DNA of 64,000 bases from positions 4,712,001 to 4,776,000 of the forward strand of contig NZ_CP102509.1 of assembly GCF_024611995.1 (NCBI RefSeq), read 5' to 3'. Below are positions 44,626 to 52,239 of this stretch, in pieces (position 1 is the stretch's first letter; each line of letters opens with the position of its first letter). Source of the DNA: Streptomyces sp. NBC_00162 (GTDB taxonomy: Bacteria; Actinomycetota; Actinomycetes; Streptomycetales; Streptomycetaceae). The position numbers and the translations under genes were made by a program. Under the pieces are notes generated by a model. That model was not told the DNA's origin and searched no databases. It saw only the letters and a list, made by a program, of their open reading frames with translations.

Positions 44626-47034
44626 TCAGGCGCTCTGGCCGACCGTGTCGAAGACCCGGCAGTCGAAGAAGTCCTCGCCCTCGGACAGCAGATAGGCCTG
44701 GGCCTCGCCCACGTGGAAGTACATCCCGTGCAGCTCCAGCGTGCCCTCGGCGAGCCGCCTGGCCACCGATTCGTGGGCCCGCAGGTGCTCCAGCTGCTGC
44801 ACCACGTTGGTCAGGCACAGCTGCTCCACGGCGTCCGCCGGGAGCCGGCCCGAGATCCTGGCCCAGGCGTGGTGCCGGCTGGCCATCCGCTCCAGGCTGG
44901 GCAGCCCGTGCCGGAGCCAGCGGCGCAACGGGGTCATGGGGGCTCCGGGGGAGGAGTTGAGCAGCGCCTGCATGGCTCCGCAGCCCGAGTGCCCGCACAC
45001 CGTGATGCTGTCGACCTGGAGCACGTCCACCGCGTACTCGATGGCCGCAGCGACGGAGTCGTCGGTGGACTCGGCGCCCGGCAGCGGGACGAGGTTGCCG
45101 ACGTTGCGGACCGTGAACAGGTCCCCCGGTCCGCTGGCCGTGATCATGCTGGTCACCAGGCGGGAGTCCGCACAGGTGAGGAAGAGCTGGGAGGGCCGCT
45201 GCCCCTCGCGGGCCAGGCGGGCCAGCTCGTCCCGTACGTGCGGTGCGGTGTCGCGCTGGAAGGCGCCGATCCCGTTGGCCAGCTGACCGGCGCCGCGCCG
45301 CCGCGCAGGCGGCGCCAGGGCTGCCGGTACGACAGCGGTGGCCTGGTCCGCAAGGGTGTCGGCAGCCTGGTGGTCGCAGTGGTTCTGCCACGGGGTCCAG
45401 GGACGGCAGCACTGGTGTCCGCCGCGCTGCGGGGTCCGCCGGCCGAGGTCGGAGCGCTGGGCCCCGTCGGCTCGGCGGCCGGTGACCTCCACCGATCCGC
45501 CGTGCGAGAGGTGGGAGTCCTGCCAGTCCTGCAGCGTCTCGTATGCCGCGTGGTCCATGAACGAGCCGTCCAGCTCGACCACCACACGCCCGTCGTGCGG
45601 AATCTGGTTCAGCACCCGGCTCAGCCGCGGCACCGCGAGGAAGGTCAACTGCCCGCGCGCCCATACCCGGTGGACACCGGTGTCCAGCTGTTCCACCGTG
45701 ATCCGGGTCCTGGCCAGCCGGTGCAGGGCCAGGGCGACCGCCACCGCGATGCCGATGGCCACGCCCTCCAGGACCCCGCCGAGGACCACTCCCACGATGG
45801 TCGTGCCGTAGACCACGATCTCGCCGTGCCGGGTGACGGTACGCAGGTGCGTGGCGCTCACCATCTGCACGCCCACCGCCATCACCAGCGCGGCCAGCGC
45901 GGCCAGCGGGATCAGGTCGAGGGCGGGGACGAGCAGTCCCGCCGCGAGCAGTACCCACAGGCCGTGCAGCATGACCGACCGCCGGCTGACGGCGCCGGAC
46001 TTGACGTTCGCCACGCTGCGCATGGCCCCGCCCGCGACGGGCAGTCCGCCGAGCGCGCCGGAGACGATGTTCGCCGCGCCCTGTCCCCGCAGTTCCCGGT
46101 TGAGGTCGGCGCGCGGCGGGCGGTTGCCCGTACCCCGCTCGGAGGCGATCAGTTTGTCGGTCGCGACTGCGGAGAGCAGGGACTCGACGCTGCCGACCAG
46201 GGTGACGGTCAGGACGGCGGCGATGATGCCGAGGACCGGGCCCTCGGGGAGCTCGGGCAGGGCGTGGCTGCGCCAGGACGGCAGGTCCACCCGGGGCAGG
46301 CTCAGGCCGGTCAGGGCGGCGAACGCGGTGGCCGTCGCCACGGCGGCGAGCGCGGCCGGCACCTTGCGCAGGGCGCGGCCGGCCCGCCCGGGCAGCTTCG
46401 GCCAGCTGAACAGGACGAGCAGTGTCAGCACGCTGACGCCGAGCGCGACCGGATGCAGATCGGCCAACTGGTCCGGCAGCCCGATGACGTTGGCGACGGC
46501 GGAGCTCTGCGGAGTGCCGCCGAGCACGATGTGCAGCTGGGCCAGCGCGATGGTCACGCCGATGCCGGCGAGCATGCCGTGCACGATGGCCGGGCTGACC
46601 ATGAGCGCCGACCGGGCGGTGCGCAGCAGAGCGAGGCCCAGCTGGCAGATGCCGGCGAGCACGGTGACGGCACAGGTGGTACGCCACCCGTAGTGCTGGA
46701 TCAATTCGGCGCTGACGACCGTGAGTCCGGCCGCGGGTCCGCTCACCTGGAGCGGGGCGCCGCCGAGCCGTCCGGCGACGATCCCGCCGACGGCCGCGGC
46801 GACCAGCCCGGCCTGGAGCGGGGCCCCGGTGGCCAGGGCGATGCCGAGGGAGAACGGCAGGGCGATCAGGAAGACGGCGATGGAGGCGGAGAGGTCCGCG
46901 GGCAGGTCCTTGCGGGCCTGTTTGCGGGCCTGCTCGCGGGACTTGGAGCGGATCGCTTTGGCGCAGATCTCCTGGGCCTGGATCTCTTGCGCCTGGATCT
47001 CTTCGTCTGTGGGTGTGGGTGAGGTGGCTGTCAT
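44626..47034 (-). CDS. SulP anion transporter fused to a beta-carbonic anhydrase
   Basis: An 802-residue fusion. ATG 47034 has GAGGAGAC 9 bases upstream. The N-terminus has a duplicated EIQAQ peptide and a basic stretch, then SulP membrane segments (about residues 45-430) and a STAS-like domain (about 440-530). A linker with His and Cys follows. The beta-carbonic anhydrase domain (about 590-800) has zinc ligands in LTCADSRL and VCGHSGCGAM. It presumably couples bicarbonate/CO2 interconversion to transport. Similar fusions exist in actinomycetes and others (for example Rv3273). Confidence 0.93.
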   Translation of the reverse strand: MTATSPTPTDEEIQAQEIQAQEICAKAIRSKSREQARKQARKDLPADLSASIAVFLIALPFSLGIALATGAPLQAGLVAAAVGGIVAGRLGGAPLQVSGPAAGLTVVSAELIQHYGWRTTCAVTVLAGICQLGLALLRTARSALMVSPAIVHGMLAGIGVTIALAQLHIVLGGTPQSSAVANVIGLPDQLADLHPVALGVSVLTLLVLFSWPKLPGRAGRALRKVPAALAAVATATAFAALTGLSLPRVDLPSWRSHALPELPEGPVLGIIAAVLTVTLVGSVESLLSAVATDKLIASERGTGNRPPRADLNRELRGQGAANIVSGALGGLPVAGGAMRSVANVKSGAVSRRSVMLHGLWVLLAAGLLVPALDLIPLAALAALVMAVGVQMVSATHLRTVTRHGEIVVYGTTIVGVVLGGVLEGVAIGIAVAVALALHRLARTRITVEQLDTGVHRVWARGQLTFLAVPRLSRVLNQIPHDGRVVVELDGSFMDHAAYETLQDWQDSHLSHGGSVEVTGRRADGAQRSDLGRRTPQRGGHQCCRPWTPWQNHCDHQAADTLADQATAVVPAALAPPARRRGAGQLANGIGAFQRDTAPHVRDELARLAREGQRPSQLFLTCADSRLVTSMITASGPGDLFTVRNVGNLVPLPGAESTDDSVAAAIEYAVDVLQVDSITVCGHSGCGAMQALLNSSPGAPMTPLRRWLRHGLPSLERMASRHHAWARISGRLPADAVEQLCLTNVVQQLEHLRAHESVARRLAEGTLELHGMYFHVGEAQAYLLSEGEDFFDCRVFDTVGQSA

Positions 47035-47270
47035 AAGGTCCCGTCTCCTCTGGGGGAGGGATGAAGCGGCGGGAGTCTCAACACTCGGTAAATGGATGGT
47101 AATGGAGAGTAAAGGCCTCTGGTGGGTAATACGGGCAAATGGCCTATGAATTAACCCTCCAGGGTGATTAAGCATTTTGTACGGCTTGTCACATCTTCTT
47201 CATGGCGGACCGCATGGGACGTTGCGGCGCGGAAGTCCTGCGACGGAACTGCGAGGGAGAGGTGGGGCGG
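47035..47270. promoter_or_regulatory. AT-rich divergent control region
   Basis: 236 bases between divergent starts. Positions about 47085-47165 are unusually AT-rich and contain related direct repeats (GGTAAATGG, GGTAATGG, GAGTAAAGG, GGTAATACGG). No consensus for a named regulator was identified. Confidence 0.4.
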
Positions 47271-48581
47271 ATGATCGCCGCCACGAAGAAGATCGCCGGC
47301 GGCCTGGTGGCCACGGCGCTGGTCCTGGGAGTGGCCGGGTGCAGCGGATCGGAGCCCGCCAAGTCCCCGGCCCCCGGCCCCGAGAACGCCCGGAAGGGCG
47401 CCGCCGCCCCCGAGGCCCCCGGCAGCGTCAACCGGCCCATCGGCGACGGTTCGACCGCGTACACGGGCGCGCAGCCGAAGGTCCAGACGGCGCAGAAGCT
47501 GAAGCCCGGTGAGAAGCCCCCGCAGTTCGTGGTGTTCTCGTGGGACGGGGCCGGCGAGGACAGCCAGAAGCTCTTCTCGCACTTCCGCGAGGTCGGCAAG
47601 AAGTACAACGCCCGGATGACGTACTTCCTCAGCGGCGTGTACATGCTCCCGGAGGAGAAGCGTTCCCTCTATACCGCCCCGCAGCACGAGTCCGGCCGCT
47701 CCGACATCGGCTTCGGCGACCTCCAGGGCATCAAGGACACCGCCACCCAGGTGCGCGGGGCCTGGCTCGAGGGCAACGAGATCGGCACCCACTTCAACGG
47801 CCACTTCTGCGGTCCCGACGGCGGCGTCGGCACCTGGTCCGTGGCCGAGTGGAAGAGCGAGATCAGCCAGGCCAAGTCCTTCGTCAAGAACTGGAAGACC
47901 AACGCGGGGCTGAAGGACATGCAGGCGCTCCCCTTCGACTACGACAAGGAGCTCGTCGGGGCCCGCACCCCCTGCCTCGAAGGCCAGAAGAACTTCATGC
48001 TGGCGGCGAAGGACCTGGGCTTCCGCTACGACTCCAGCGGCATCAGCAAGCAGATCTGGCCCAAGAAGACGGACGGTCTCTGGGACATCCCGCTGCAGCT
48101 GGTGCCCGTGCCGGGCCGCGCATTCGAGACCCTGAGCATGGACTACAATTTCATGACAAATCAGTCCGGAACGACCTCGCAGGGCGACCCCTCGCAGCAC
48201 GCGTACTGGGGCGACCAGATGCGCGACGGCCTGCGCGAGGCCTTCGACCGCGTCTACCAGGGCAACCGGGCGCCGCTGATCATCGGCAACCACTTCGAGT
48301 CCTGGAACGGCGGCACCTACATGCGCGCCGTAGAGGAGTCCATCAAGGGCATGTGCACCCAGAAGGAGGTCCGCTGCGTGCCGTTCCGCGAGCTGGCGGA
48401 CTGGCTGGACGCCCAGGACCCCAAGACCGTGGAGTGGATGCGCACCCTCGACGTCGGCGAGACGCCGAAGGAGGGCTGGGCGAAGTTCCTGACCGCGGGG
48501 CCGCCGCCCGCACCGCCGGCGGCCCCCGCCGGGGTCAAGCCGGCTGAGGAGTCGGTCGAAGCCGGGGCGGACGAGGACTGA
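47271..48581 (+). CDS. Polysaccharide deacetylase-like lipoprotein
   Basis: A 436-residue exported lipoprotein. ATG 47271 is chosen; the signal ends in the lipobox LGVAGC. After a Pro/Ala-rich linker comes a deacetylase-type barrel (about residues 85-390). FSWDGAGE replaces the usual TFDDG, a metal-type H-x3-H is kept in GTHFNGHF, and ARTPCL resembles motif 3. A Pro/Ala tail follows. It may deacetylate a cell-wall polymer, but substitutions make activity uncertain. Its 3' end overlaps the convergent ATPase gene by 47 bases. Confidence 0.8.
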   Translation: MIAATKKIAGGLVATALVLGVAGCSGSEPAKSPAPGPENARKGAAAPEAPGSVNRPIGDGSTAYTGAQPKVQTAQKLKPGEKPPQFVVFSWDGAGEDSQKLFSHFREVGKKYNARMTYFLSGVYMLPEEKRSLYTAPQHESGRSDIGFGDLQGIKDTATQVRGAWLEGNEIGTHFNGHFCGPDGGVGTWSVAEWKSEISQAKSFVKNWKTNAGLKDMQALPFDYDKELVGARTPCLEGQKNFMLAAKDLGFRYDSSGISKQIWPKKTDGLWDIPLQLVPVPGRAFETLSMDYNFMTNQSGTTSQGDPSQHAYWGDQMRDGLREAFDRVYQGNRAPLIIGNHFESWNGGTYMRAVEESIKGMCTQKEVRCVPFRELADWLDAQDPKTVEWMRTLDVGETPKEGWAKFLTAGPPPAPPAAPAGVKPAEESVEAGADED

Positions 48582-49587
48582 CGAGAGCCTCGGCTCCGTC
48601 CCCTCCCGCTACGGCCCCCGCGGCCCCTTCGCGCAGCACGAAGCCGGGGTCGATCTGGTCAGCCAGGTCGACCCCGGTCTTGGCGTTGCCCCAGCTCTCC
48701 GCGTTCTTCAGGTGGAACCGCACCATCTGCTCGGTGTACCGCTCCCAGTCGCGGTGCGCGTACGAGTCGTCGGCCGCGTCCTGGAGGGACTGGAGGGCGA
48801 GCCGGTTCGTTGCCTCCAGCAGCTCGAAGGCGGCCGGCCGGCCCTTCTCCATGGCCCGCACCCAGTCGGAGTGCCCGACGGTGACCAGCAGGTCCTCGCC
48901 GACCTCGTCCTGGAGGAACTCGATGTCCTCCGGGCCCTGCACCTTGTTGCCGACGACCTTGAGCGAGACTCCAAAGTCCCGTGCGTACTCCTTGTACTGG
49001 CGGTAGACGGAGACGCCCTTGCGGGTCGGCTCGGCGACCAGGAAGGTCACGTCGAAGCGGGTGAACATGCCGGAGGCGAAGGAGTCGGAGCCCGCGGTCA
49101 TGTCGACGACGACGTACTCGTCGGGGCCGTCGACGAGGTGGTTCAGGCAGAGCTCGACCGCCCCGACCTTGGAGTGGTAGCAGGCCACGCCCAGATCGGC
49201 CTCGGTGAACGGCCCCGTGGCCATGAGCCGTACGGGCTCCTCGTCGAGCAGGAGCGTGCGCGCGCAGGCCTCGTACACCGGGTTGTCCTCGGTGACCCGC
49301 AGCAGGCGCGAACCCCGGCCGGGCGGCGTGGTCTTGATCATCGTGTCGGCGGACGCGATGCGCGGGTTGGAACCCCGCAGGTAGTCCTTGATCAGGGGCA
49401 GGTGCGCCCCCAGGGCGGGCAGTTCGGCGGCCTCGTCCTCGCCGAGCCCGAGGGCGGTGCCCAGGTGCTGGTTGATGTCGGCGTCCACCGCGACGACAGG
49501 GGCTTCATTGGCGGCGAGGTGGCGGATGAAGAGGGAGGACAGCGTCGTCTTGCCGCTGCCGCCCTTTCCCACGAAAGCGATCTTCAT
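48535..49587 (-). CDS. ParA/CooC-like ATPase
   Basis: A 350-residue P-loop protein starting ATG 49587 (MKIAFVGKGGSGKTT). The deviant Walker A with signature Lys, DADINQHLG after it and VVDMTAGSD (Walker B) place it in the SIMIBI class near CooC/MinD. An Ala/Pro-rich C-terminal tail of about 30 residues is encoded in the part overlapping the lipoprotein gene. CooC proteins mature metal enzymes, but no nickel enzyme is nearby. Partner unknown. Confidence 0.82.
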   Translation of the reverse strand: MKIAFVGKGGSGKTTLSSLFIRHLAANEAPVVAVDADINQHLGTALGLGEDEAAELPALGAHLPLIKDYLRGSNPRIASADTMIKTTPPGRGSRLLRVTEDNPVYEACARTLLLDEEPVRLMATGPFTEADLGVACYHSKVGAVELCLNHLVDGPDEYVVVDMTAGSDSFASGMFTRFDVTFLVAEPTRKGVSVYRQYKEYARDFGVSLKVVGNKVQGPEDIEFLQDEVGEDLLVTVGHSDWVRAMEKGRPAAFELLEATNRLALQSLQDAADDSYAHRDWERYTEQMVRFHLKNAESWGNAKTGVDLADQIDPGFVLREGAAGAVAGGDGAEALVSPRPPRLRPTPQPA

Positions 49588-49696
49588 GTTCACCAAGCGT
49601 AGTGGGTTGACAGCGGTGAGTTGTCAAGGTGAGTGAAGAAGACCACTCCAAGGAGGGGTCGGTGCCACGGGCGCGCAGTGCGTAGGCTCCCTACTT

Positions 49697-50518
49697 ATGA
49701 GTAGCACTTCTGACCCGTTGGCCGCCCTGGCCGGGCTGCCGGGTGTCGCCGAGTCCGTGGATTCCGTACGCAAGGCTGTGGACCGGGTCTACGGGCACCG
49801 GGTCATGCGCCGCCGCAGCGGCGAGATCACCTCGGAGGCCGCGCTGCGCGGTGCCCGCGGGAGCGCGGCCCTGTCCGGCGCGGACTGGGCGCTGGAAGAG
49901 GTGCGGCGCCGGACCGACTTCGGTTCGGAGCCCGAGGCGCTGACGGTGGGCGCCGCGCTGCGGCTCACGGCGGAGGCCGGTCAGCTGCTGAGCATCTGGC
50001 GCCAGTCGCCGCTACGGGTTCTGGCGCGGCTCCACCTGGTCGCGTCGGGGTCGACGACGGACGGGGACGTGGTGGGCCGGCCCCGCCTGGCGGGCGAGCC
50101 GGTGGACGAACCGCTGGTGGAGCTCCCGCTGCCGAGCGCCGAGGAGGTCGCGGGCCGGCTGGACGGCCTGTCCCGCCTGATCATCGCGGGCGGCTCCGCC
50201 CCGGCGCTGATCACGGCGGCGGTGGTGCACGGGGAGCTGCTGGCCCTGCGCCCCTTCGCCACCTACAACGGCCTGGTGGCGCGGGCGGCCGAGCGCATCG
50301 TCCTGATCAACAGCGGTCTGGACCCGAAGGCGATCTGCCCGGCGGAGGTCGGTCACGCGGAACAGGGGCGGGACGCGTACCTGGCCGCCTTCGAGGGTTA
50401 CGTCTCCGGGACCCCGGAGGGGATGGCCGCCTGGATCGCCCACTGCGGCCGCGCCATCGAACTCGGTGTGCGCGAGTCGACGGCGGTCTGCGAGGCGCTG
50501 CAGCGCGGCGCGGCCTGA
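49697..50518 (+). CDS. Fic/DOC-like protein with degenerate catalytic motif
   Basis: A 273-residue helical protein starting ATG 49697. Active Fic proteins use HPFxxGNGR to transfer AMP to proteins. Here the aligned region reads LRPFATYNGLVARA (about residues 187-200): the catalytic His is Arg, the first Gly is Tyr and the final Arg is displaced. A preceding helix SAPALITAAVVHGELLAL matches the Fic core. It is often annotated as an oxidoreductase in Streptomyces without motif support. The syntenic M. tuberculosis gene is fic (Rv3641c). Probably non-catalytic. Confidence 0.65.
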   Translation: MSSTSDPLAALAGLPGVAESVDSVRKAVDRVYGHRVMRRRSGEITSEAALRGARGSAALSGADWALEEVRRRTDFGSEPEALTVGAALRLTAEAGQLLSIWRQSPLRVLARLHLVASGSTTDGDVVGRPRLAGEPVDEPLVELPLPSAEEVAGRLDGLSRLIIAGGSAPALITAAVVHGELLALRPFATYNGLVARAAERIVLINSGLDPKAICPAEVGHAEQGRDAYLAAFEGYVSGTPEGMAAWIAHCGRAIELGVRESTAVCEALQRGAA

Positions 50519-50555
50519 GGTTTCCCGAGGTTCCCTGCGGTTCCGGAGGTTTTTT
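50517..50555 (+). repeat. Degenerate 10-base tandem repeat starting inside the stop codon
   Basis: Four units: GAGGTTTCCC, GAGGTTCCCT, GCGGTTCCG and GAGGTTTTTT. The first begins at the second base of the Fic-like gene stop codon. Confidence 0.75.
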
Positions 50556-50570
50556 GCCCGGACATGGGTT

Positions 50571-50602
50571 GCGGCGACACCGTCTTGCTTTGGTGTCGCC
50601 GC
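50571..50602 (+). terminator. Hairpin downstream of the Fic-like gene
   Basis: GCGGCGACACC pairs with GGTGTCGCCGC around a 10-base loop; no T run follows. Confidence 0.55.
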
Positions 50603-50852
50603 TGGCACTTACGCCCAGTTACCAAGCGTCCTCGAAGGTTGCCCATCAGGTCGGGAACTTTGCCCGTCACCTGGTGCGGCTGGCCCGTAATCGACGGGTC
50701 GACGTCGCGTGGGTGCTCGGCGTTCATGCTTCGGTCCGTGGGCCTTACTGCGTTTTAAAGATGATCCTCTCGGATGTTCTTTGGTCTCGCGGGCCGTTGC
50801 TTTATTTGTACTCCGCTTGAGAGCCAGGCGAAACCCCTGGCTCCACTTTTTT
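50603..50852 (+). ncRNA. Candidate small non-coding RNA (possible 6S-like RNA)
   Basis: This gene-free 250-base stretch is locally AT-rich (notably 50750-50820). It contains stem-loops, for example ATCAGGT..ACCTGGT enclosing CGGG..CCCG at about 50645-50674, and AAAGA..ATCC / GGAT..TCTTT at about 50757-50782. It ends in a strong plus-strand terminator. I recall that the corresponding interval in S. coelicolor, between SCO3558 and SCO3559, carries the 6S-like RNA scr3559. I could not derive a full 6S fold, so strand, ends and identity are tentative. Confidence 0.4.
50821..50852 (+). terminator. Rho-independent terminator (orphan, plus strand)
   Basis: GAGCCAGG / CCTGGCTC, an 8-base perfect stem with a 7-base loop, is followed by CACTTTTTT (T run 50847-50852). 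The nearest plus-strand gene ends 300 bases earlier and has its own hairpin. Confidence 0.8.
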
Positions 50853-50910
50853 ACTTTCCAGGGCGAGCCGGGGCGAACCGGACAGCCTGTATCGCCCCAG
50901 GTCAGGACAT

Positions 50911-51786
50911 TCAGGCGGACGTGGCGGCGGCCAGCGCATTCGCCCGGCGCCGGCTCGCGTACCAGACCAGCCCTGCGGTGGCGGCCGCCGCGCCCACGGC
51001 GGCTGCGGCGACGAGCGCGGGCCGCGCGGTCAGCGACAGTCCGGGCAGTCGCTGCTTCAGCCGCACGGGACGGTTGAACACGAGCACCGGCCATTCCCGT
51101 GCCAGCGCCTCCCGGCGCAGCGCGCGGTCGGGATTGACGGCGTGCGGGTGTCCGACCGCCTCCAGCATCGGGATGTCGGTGGCCGAGTCGCTGTAGGCGT
51201 AGCAGCGGTCGAGGTCGTATCCCTCGGACTCCGCGAGCTCGCGGACGGCTTCCGCCTTCGTGGGTCCGTAGGCGTAGTACTCGATCTCGCCGGTGAAGCA
51301 GCCGTCCTCGCCCACGACCATGCGCGTGGCGACGACGCGGTCGGCGCCGAGCATCTCCCCGATCGGCTCGACCACTTCCGCGCCGGAGGTCGACACGATC
51401 ACCACGTCGCGTCCCGCGGTGTGATGGGCCTCGATGAGGGACGCGGCCTCGTCGTAGATGATCGGGTCGATGAGGTCGTGCAGGGCTTCCGCGACGATCT
51501 CCCGGACCTGCTGCACGTTCCACCCCTTGCAGAGGGCGGAAAGGTACTCGCGCATCCGTTCCATCTGATCGTGGTCGGCGCCGCCGGCCAGGAAGATGAA
51601 CTGCGTGTACGCGGTGCGCAGCACGGCTCGCCGGTTGATCAGGCCGCCCTGGTAGAAGGACTTGCTGAACGTCAGGGTGCTCGACTTCGCAATGACCGTC
51701 TTGTCCAGGTCGAAGAAGGCTGCGGTACGAGGCGAGGAGTGCGGCAAGGGCTGATTTTCCACGCTCCGAGCATATGCGCCCACCAT
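50911..51786 (-). CDS. HAD-IB family phosphatase with C-terminal membrane helix
   Basis: A 291-residue SerB-like HAD phosphatase. The nucleophile motif is FFDLDKTV (about residues 24-31), then IVSTSGAEVVE (motif II), Lys in YGPTKAEAV and SDSATDIPML (motif IV). A C-terminal hydrophobic helix (about 255-280, PALVAAAAVGAAAATAGLVWY) ends in RRR, suggesting membrane anchoring. Start is uncertain: ATG 51786 lacks a ribosome site, and GTG 51762 is an alternative. The syntenic gene is M. tuberculosis Rv3661; Streptomyces homologues are described as associated with differentiation. Confidence 0.85.
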   Translation of the reverse strand: MVGAYARSVENQPLPHSSPRTAAFFDLDKTVIAKSSTLTFSKSFYQGGLINRRAVLRTAYTQFIFLAGGADHDQMERMREYLSALCKGWNVQQVREIVAEALHDLIDPIIYDEAASLIEAHHTAGRDVVIVSTSGAEVVEPIGEMLGADRVVATRMVVGEDGCFTGEIEYYAYGPTKAEAVRELAESEGYDLDRCYAYSDSATDIPMLEAVGHPHAVNPDRALRREALAREWPVLVFNRPVRLKQRLPGLSLTARPALVAAAAVGAAAATAGLVWYASRRRANALAAATSA

Positions 51787-51792
51787 TCGGCG

Positions 51793-51944
51793 TAAGGTGT
51801 GGCGCGTGGGTTTGCCTGAGAAGGCTCTCGGGTACACCATGGAAGTCACGGATCGTTCGCGACCGTGCTAACCCGGTCTGGCTCCTCCCCCCCCGAGTCG
51901 GACCGTGGGGACGACCCCCGCTCTCCCCCCCGGCGGGGGTCGTC
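51793..51944 (+). promoter_or_regulatory. Attenuator-like leader upstream of the ssd-tad operon
   Basis: In order on the plus strand: a TAAGGT that could be a -10 (51793-51798); a 10-codon reading frame MEVTDRSRPC (51839-51871); a hairpin GGTCTGGCTC / GAGTCGGACC (51875-51904, two wobbles) with a pyrimidine loop; then a perfect 12-base hairpin GACGACCCCCGC / GCGGGGGTCGTC (51910-51944). No T run follows. The next gene on this strand is ssd, 295 bases further on. Confidence 0.5.
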
Positions 51945-52239
51945 GCATGTCCGGACGCGGTTCGCGTCCCTGCCTTCGGCCCCAAGTGACCATCCCTGCG
52001 GCCCTCCTTGTCTCACGGCGCCTCCACGGCGAAGGCCCTCACCTGTCCAGACTCGTGACGGAGCGTAGCGGTTCCGGCGCGCTCCGGAACTCACCTGCGA
52101 GGGTGATCGGGTTATTCACAATCGACTCGGTGTCCACAGTTTTCGAGCAAGATCCACTTCCTTTTGCTGATCGCTGCACGGTGATTCCAGCCGCGAAGTC
52201 CGCGGTGCTGGATTTTGCAGGGAGAAGGGGGCGGAGATC
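51945..52239 (+). promoter_or_regulatory. Region upstream of ssd
   Basis: 295 bases without a supported gene. It contains an AT-rich segment with two DnaA-box-like 9-mers, TTATTCACA (52112-52120) and GTGTCCACA (52130-52138). Before the ssd start are purine-rich stretches (GGGAGAAGGGGGCGGAG) that serve as ribosome site. Likely promoter area for the operon. Confidence 0.4.

Noticed and set aside
52112..52138. Two DnaA-box-like 9-mers upstream of ssd
   Set aside because: Only two boxes, each with a mismatch, and no replication genes nearby; not evidence for an origin.
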